Under the pieces are notes generated by a model. The model made no database searches. It was not told the origin of the DNA and saw only the letters and a list, made by a program, of their open reading frames with translations. 64,000 nt of DNA from Catellatospora methionotrophica (GTDB lineage: Bacteria > Actinomycetota > Actinomycetes > Mycobacteriales > Micromonosporaceae): positions 186,001 to 250,000 of the forward strand of contig NZ_JAAOTJ010000006.1 of the NCBI RefSeq assembly GCF_011297335.1, given 5' to 3'. Positions 60,094 to 64,000 of this stretch are shown piece by piece. The translations under genes and the position numbers were made by a program. The number at the start of each line of letters is the position of its first letter. Position 1 is the first letter of the stretch.

Positions 60094-61586
60094 TCGCGCA
60101 CCTCGACATGGCCCTGCTCATCGGGGCCGCTGTGCTGCTCGTCGCGGTGGCCGCCGTGCGCTGGTCGACCCGCCTGGGCGTGCCTAGTCTGCTGGTCTAC
60201 CTCGCCCTGGGCGTGCTGCTGGGGTCCGTGTTCGGCCTGCGGTTCGACGACGCGGAGCTGGTCCGCCTGCTGGGCACCTGCGCCCTGGTGCTGATCATCG
60301 CCGAGGGCGGCCTCACCGCCCGCTGGACCACGCTGCGCCCGGTGCTGGCGCTGGCGTCCACCCTGGCCACGCTGGGCGTCGTGGTGAGCGTGGTGGTGGT
60401 CACCGTGGTCTGCCACTTCCTGCTGGGCTGGGACTGGCGCACCGCGGCACTGATCGGCGCGGTGCTGTCGTCGACCGACGCGGCCGCGGTCTTCTCGACC
60501 CTGCGGCGGCTGCGGCTGCGCCCCCGGCTGGTCGCCACGCTGGAGGCGGAGTCGGGCATCAACGACGCCCCGGTGGTGCTGCTGGTGATCCTGCTGTCGA
60601 GCCCGGAGGGCATCGGGCCGTGGTGGCAGGAGACCCTGCTCATCGCGTACGAGCTGGCGGCTGGTGCGGTGATCGGACTGCTGGTCGGGCTGGTGGGCCG
60701 TGAGCTGCTGCGCCGGGCCGCCCTGCCCGCCGCGGGCCTCTACCCGCTGGCCGCGGTCGGCCTGACCGTGCTGGCGTACGCGGGCGGCGCGGTGGTGCAC
60801 GCCTCGGGCTTCCTGGCCGTGTACGCCGCGGGCGTGGTGCTGGGCAATTCACGCCTGCCGCACCGGCAGGCGATCCTGGGGTTCGCCGACGGCCTGGCCT
60901 GGCTGTCCCAGATCGGCCTGTTCGTCCTGCTCGGCCTGCTGGTCTCGCCGCCCGGCCTGGTGGAGATGCTGGTGCCCGCGGTGCTGGTGGGAGTGGTGCT
61001 GACCTTCCTGGCCCGGCCGATGTCGGTGCTGGTCAGCGCCACCGGGTTCGGGGTGGGGTGGCGGGAGCAGGTGTTCCTGTCCTGGGCGGGGCTGCGGGGC
61101 GCAGTGCCCATCGTGCTGGCGACGATCCCGCTCGCGCAGGGCGTGCCGGGGGCGGAGGCGCTGTTCAACATCGTGTTCGTGCTGGTGGTGGTGTTCACCA
61201 TGGTGCAGGCGGGCACGCTGCCCGCGCTGGCGGTCCGGCTCGGGGTGACCGCGCCGGGGGAGGCCACCGAGCTGCGGGTGGAGACCGCCCCGCTGGACCG
61301 GATGCACGCCGAACTGCTGCAGATCGAGGTGCCGCCGTCGTCCGGCCTGGCCGGGGTGCACCTCGACGAGCTGCGGCTGCCGGTGGGGGCGTCGGTCACG
61401 CTGGTGCTGCGAGACGGTGCCGGATTCGTGCCCGATCGCGACACACGGTTGCGAACGGGTGACAGTCTGCTTATTGTCGCCACCGAGGCGGTACGCGACG
61501 ACGCCGAGCGGCGGCTGCGTGCCGTGAGTCGGCGTGGCCGGTTGGCCCACTGGTTCGGAGAGGACGGCCGAGAACGCGGAGACTAG
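60090..61586 (+). CDS. CPA1-type cation/proton antiporter with RCK-C domain
   Basis: A 498-residue antiporter. Twelve or so membrane helices include VLSSTDAAAVFSTLRRL, LEAESGINDAPVVLLVI (the acidic transport motif with N-D) and WAGLRGAVPIVLATIPL. The C-terminal ~95 residues (MHAELLQIEVPPSSGLAGVHLDELRLPVGASVTLVLRDGAGFV) form an RCK-C/TrkA-C ligand domain, as in NhaP2/CvrA-type potassium/proton antiporters. The ion is likely K+ or Na+. The GTG start overlaps DUF167. Confidence 0.88.
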   Translation: MIAHLDMALLIGAAVLLVAVAAVRWSTRLGVPSLLVYLALGVLLGSVFGLRFDDAELVRLLGTCALVLIIAEGGLTARWTTLRPVLALASTLATLGVVVSVVVVTVVCHFLLGWDWRTAALIGAVLSSTDAAAVFSTLRRLRLRPRLVATLEAESGINDAPVVLLVILLSSPEGIGPWWQETLLIAYELAAGAVIGLLVGLVGRELLRRAALPAAGLYPLAAVGLTVLAYAGGAVVHASGFLAVYAAGVVLGNSRLPHRQAILGFADGLAWLSQIGLFVLLGLLVSPPGLVEMLVPAVLVGVVLTFLARPMSVLVSATGFGVGWREQVFLSWAGLRGAVPIVLATIPLAQGVPGAEALFNIVFVLVVVFTMVQAGTLPALAVRLGVTAPGEATELRVETAPLDRMHAELLQIEVPPSSGLAGVHLDELRLPVGASVTLVLRDGAGFVPDRDTRLRTGDSLLIVATEAVRDDAERRLRAVSRRGRLAHWFGEDGRERGD

Positions 61587-61593
61587 GTGATAT

Positions 61594-61626
61594 CGTCCCT
61601 TTTGCCAAATTCATCAGAAAGGGACG
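61594..61626 (+). terminator. hairpin after the antiporter gene
   Basis: CGTCCCTTT pairs with AAAGGGACG around a 15-base loop, starting 7 bases after the stop. It is less GC-rich than other hairpins here. Confidence 0.6.
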
Positions 61627-61735
61627 GTCGGCGCGGCAATGCCCGCCACGGCCGCGATGAACCGCGCCTTTTCTGTGGATACTCCGGGTCGCTCCGGGGT
61701 ACTTCCAGGAATTCGGCAGGCAGTGCGTGGCATGT

Positions 61736-61764
61736 TTGTGGACCGTCGATACGTTCCGTATTCT
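61736..61764 (+). promoter_or_regulatory. promoter of the DksA/TraR-type gene
   Basis: TTGTGG (61736-61741) and TATTCT (61759-61764) are 17 bases apart, giving a start near 61771 and a leader of about 54 bases before ATG 61825. Confidence 0.55.
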
Positions 61765-61824
61765 TGCCAGCCTATTGGAGTGCGCGCCGTGAGCCGCGCG
61801 CCCGTTTTGCATCTGGGGGACGCC

Positions 61825-62607
61825 ATGGCCGAGAGGGCAGGCGGGAGTAAGACCGGAGCGGCGGCGAAGAAGGCCGTCGCGAAGACCACCGCGGCGCCCA
61901 AGCGCTCCGTGAAGACAGTGGCCGCGGGGGCGGCCACGGCTAAGGGGGAGACGGTGACGGCTACCTCAGACAGCACCACCGCCAAGCGCGCCGCCAAGAC
62001 GGCCGCGCCCGTGCGGAAGGCGGCGGCCAAGCCCGCCGCGGCGGCCGCTGACGCCAAGAAGTCGGCGCGCGCCACCACCACGGCCACCCGGCGGCCCGCC
62101 GCCGGGACGGAAGAGAATCCCCCCGCCCAGGCAACGCCGAGCGCCGCCACGACCGCGGCCGAGGGAGCGACCATGGTCAAACCTGCCGAGTCCAAGACCG
62201 CCAGCCGTACGGGCGCCAAGGCGACCGCGGCGAAGAAGGGTGATCGCAGCGCCGCGGAGACCGAGAAGATCCGGGTAGCACTCACCGCGCGCCGTGACGA
62301 GCTGCAGGAGGAGTACGACCACACGCTCGTGGAGATCGCCGAACTGCAGCGCGACCGGCTCACCGACTCGGCCGGCGACGACCAGGCCGACACCGGCACC
62401 AAGACGTTCGAGCGCGAGCAGGAGATCACCCTCGCGAACAACATCCTCGAGCGGATCACCCAGGTCGAGCGCGCCCTGGAGCGCCTCGACGAGGGCAGCT
62501 ACGGGTGGTGCGAGAAGTGCGGCAACCCGATCCCGGTGGAGCGGCTGGCCGCGTTCCCGTCGGCCACCCTGTGCGTGACGTGCAAGCAGCTGGAAGAGCG
62601 CCGCTGA
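61825..62607 (+). CDS. TraR/DksA-type zinc-finger protein with Lys/Ala-rich tail
   Basis: A 260-residue protein. The first ~140 residues are a histone-H1-like Lys/Ala/Thr tail (repeats such as AAKKAVAKTTAAPKR). Residues ~150-255 form a coiled coil (KIRVALTARRDELQEEYDHTLVEIAELQRDRL, EQEITLANNILERITQVERALERLDEG) ending in a C4 finger: YGWCEKCGNPIP ... CVTCKQLEERR. DksA-type proteins bind the RNA polymerase secondary channel; the basic tail could also bind nucleic acid. ATG 61825 follows GGGGGA. It is next to lspA, as in other actinobacteria. Confidence 0.87.
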   Translation: MAERAGGSKTGAAAKKAVAKTTAAPKRSVKTVAAGAATAKGETVTATSDSTTAKRAAKTAAPVRKAAAKPAAAAADAKKSARATTTATRRPAAGTEENPPAQATPSAATTAAEGATMVKPAESKTASRTGAKATAAKKGDRSAAETEKIRVALTARRDELQEEYDHTLVEIAELQRDRLTDSAGDDQADTGTKTFEREQEITLANNILERITQVERALERLDEGSYGWCEKCGNPIPVERLAAFPSATLCVTCKQLEERR

Positions 62608-62691
62608 GGGCCGGTTCCCGGCCGGGACAGCCGACCCGGCATGATCGTACGAAGGGGCGCGTCCGCGCCCGGTGACTTGGGGAGTGTGTCG

Positions 62692-63303
62692 GTGCAGCAG
62701 GACAACCAGCGGGAACCGGAGCACTCCCCACCTCGGATCGGGCGTGGCAAGGCCCTGACGGTCTTCGCGGGGATGGCCGTGTTCGCGCTGGCGCTGGACA
62801 TCGCCACCAAGGAGTGGGCGACCAAGCTCGACCCGCAGGAGCCGATCAAGGTGCTCGGCGGGGCGGTCTACATGTCGCTGACCCGTAACAGCGGGGCGGC
62901 GTTCAGCCTGTTCGCCGACCACACCTACATCTTCCCGATCATCGCCCTGGGCGTGCTCACCTGGATCGGCTTCATGGCCCGCCACCTGCGCTCGCTGCCG
63001 TGGGCGCTCGCGCTGGGCATGGTGCTCGGCGGCGTGGTGGGCAACCTGGCCGACCGCATCTTCCGGGCCCCGGCCCCGTTCCACGGGCACGTGGTCGACT
63101 TCATCAGCGTGCTCCACCCGCACGGCCAGGCCTTCCCGATCTTCAACGTCGCGGACATGGCGCTGGTCGGCGGCGTGAGCCTGGCCATCCTGCTGGAGCT
63201 GCTGGGCCGCCAGCGCGACGGCACCCGCATCACCTCGGACAAGAAGACCGGCGACGAGCCCGCCCAGGCCGTCCCCGCCGACCGTGGCGCCCCGACGTGG
63301 TGA
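62692..63303 (+). CDS. lspA: lipoprotein signal peptidase LspA
   Basis: A 203-residue aspartic peptidase with four membrane helices. The catalytic Asp motifs are [11 protein letters not shown] (first Asp) and [14 protein letters not shown] (second Asp), with the conserved [13 protein letters not shown] and DIATKEWA upstream. It removes signal peptides from lipid-modified proproteins, such as the PASTA lipoprotein at 20959. GTG 62692 is favoured because GGGGAG lies 7 bases upstream; GTG 62686 and ATG 62641 are alternatives. The stop overlaps the rluD-type start by 4 bases. Confidence 0.93.
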   Translation: MQQDNQREPEHSPPRIGRGKALTVFAGMAVFALALDIATKEWATKLDPQEPIKVLGGAVYMSLTRNSGAAFSLFADHTYIFPIIALGVLTWIGFMARHLRSLPWALALGMVLGGVVGNLADRIFRAPAPFHGHVVDFISVLHPHGQAFPIFNVADMALVGGVSLAILLELLGRQRDGTRITSDKKTGDEPAQAVPADRGAPTW

Positions 63304-64000
63304 CCGGCGAGACCCGGTCCCTGCCGGTGCCCGACGGGCTGGACGGGATGCGGCTGGACCAGGCGGTGTCCCGGCTGTTCGGGCTGTCGCGCACCGCGGC
63401 GGCCACCCTCGTCGAGGCCGGTGACGCCACCGTCGACGGCGTCGCCCGCGGCAAGTCCGACAAGGTCACCGGCGGCAGCTGGCTGGAGGTGACCCTGCCC
63501 GCCCCGCCCACGGCCCCCGTCGTGGTCGCCCAGCGGGTGGACGGCCTGCGGATCGTGCACAGCGACGACGACATCGTCGTGGTGGACAAGCCCGTCGGCG
63601 TGGCCGCCCACCCCAGCCCCGGCTGGACCGGCCCGACCGTGATCGGCGGCCTGGCCGCGATGGGACAGACCGTCGCCACCAGCGGCGCGGCCGAGCGGCA
63701 GGGTGTCGTGCACCGCCTCGACGTCGGCACCACCGGGCTCATGGTCGTCGCCAAGAGCGAGACCGCGTACAGCGCGCTCAAGTGGGCCTTCAAGCACCGG
63801 GAGGTGGAGAAGCGCTACCACGCGGTGGTGCAGGGCCACCTCGACCCGCTGCGGGGCACGGTCGACGCCCCCATCGACCGGCACCCCACGCACGACTGGA
63901 AGTTCGCGGTGATGTCCGGCGGCAAGCCCAGCATCACTCATTACGACACGCTGGAGGCCTTCCCCTCCGCCAGCCTCGTCGACGTCAGACTGGAGACCGG
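63300..64000 (+). CDS. rluD: RluA/RluD-family pseudouridine synthase, 3' truncated
   Basis: The gene continues beyond the window; 233 residues are visible. An S4 RNA-binding domain ([32 protein letters not shown]) is followed by the synthase core: [16 protein letters not shown], then the catalytic motif [20 protein letters not shown] with Asp, and [11 protein letters not shown]. This family makes pseudouridines in 23S rRNA helix 69 (RluD) or related sites. The start is GTG in a GTGA overlap with lspA, so the two are co-translated. This lspA-rluD pair is widely conserved. Confidence 0.92.
   Translation, partial: MTGETRSLPVPDGLDGMRLDQAVSRLFGLSRTAAATLVEAGDATVDGVARGKSDKVTGGSWLEVTLPAPPTAPVVVAQRVDGLRIVHSDDDIVVVDKPVGVAAHPSPGWTGPTVIGGLAAMGQTVATSGAAERQGVVHRLDVGTTGLMVVAKSETAYSALKWAFKHREVEKRYHAVVQGHLDPLRGTVDAPIDRHPTHDWKFAVMSGGKPSITHYDTLEAFPSASLVDVRLET

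Overview
The window is high-GC actinobacterial chromosome, most likely from the family Micromonosporaceae. The evidence is very GC-rich third codon positions, many GTG and a few TTG starts, 4-base ATGA/GTGA gene overlaps, a DivIVA/SepF/FtsZ division set without MreB-type genes, a MurE carrying the DNPR (diaminopimelate) motif, and an ImuA'-ImuB-DnaE2 mutasome. As far as I recall, the gene order follows the Rv2175c to Rv2143 region of Mycobacterium tuberculosis with insertions. The family placement is inference.

Region 1 (1-12.4 kb) holds the end of an Rv2175c-type regulator, a two-subunit lycopene cyclase (crtYc/crtYd), an MptA/B mannosyltransferase, a membrane-anchored guanyl-specific RNase and a polyprenyl diphosphate synthase. 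These are followed by an accessory stretch (XRE regulator, HEAT-repeat protein, GntR regulator with clear operators, two small Cys-rich proteins), then metF, a CDP-alcohol transferase-like membrane protein, a GNAT, a YbaK deacylase and an EamA transporter.

Region 2 (12.4-25.6 kb) is a DNA-damage block. A promoter overlapped by two LexA-type boxes and a structured leader precede HEPN, imuA', imuB and dnaE2; dnaE2 has its own SOS box touching its start codon. A secreted trypsin-like protease, a PASTA lipoprotein, a methyltransferase, a phosphodiesterase-like protein, dinB and a DUF3040 protein follow.

Region 3 (25.6-38.3 kb) holds a MoxR-DUF58-transglutaminase operon on the minus strand, leuS behind a leucine-codon leader peptide and terminator, an AbiEi/DUF559 gene bracketed by two similar 66-bp palindromes, a TVP38-family protein, and gatD-murT for lipid II amidation.

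Region 4 (38.4-58.7 kb) is the dcw cluster: mraZ (promoter with three GTGGRG boxes), a candidate mraW-type RNA, rsmH, an FtsL-like protein, pbpB, murE, murF, mraY, murD, ftsW, murG, murC, ftsQ, ftsZ, yggS, sepF, yggT and wag31. The pgeF/yfiH gene that often sits between ftsZ and yggS is absent. Region 5 (58.7-64 kb) carries a membrane protein with an Ada-like C-terminus, a DUF167 protein, a cation/proton antiporter, a DksA/TraR-type zinc-finger protein, lspA and the start of an rluD-type pseudouridine synthase.

The main structure not explained by genes is a set of intergenic palindromes of nearly constant length. Six copies are exactly 65 bp and share a sequence family, with paired changes in the arms. 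Two more are 66 bp and flank the DUF559 gene. A ninth, unrelated in sequence, is a perfect 24-bp stem, also 65 bp overall. They sit at gene ends, and twice supply the stop codon of the neighbouring gene.
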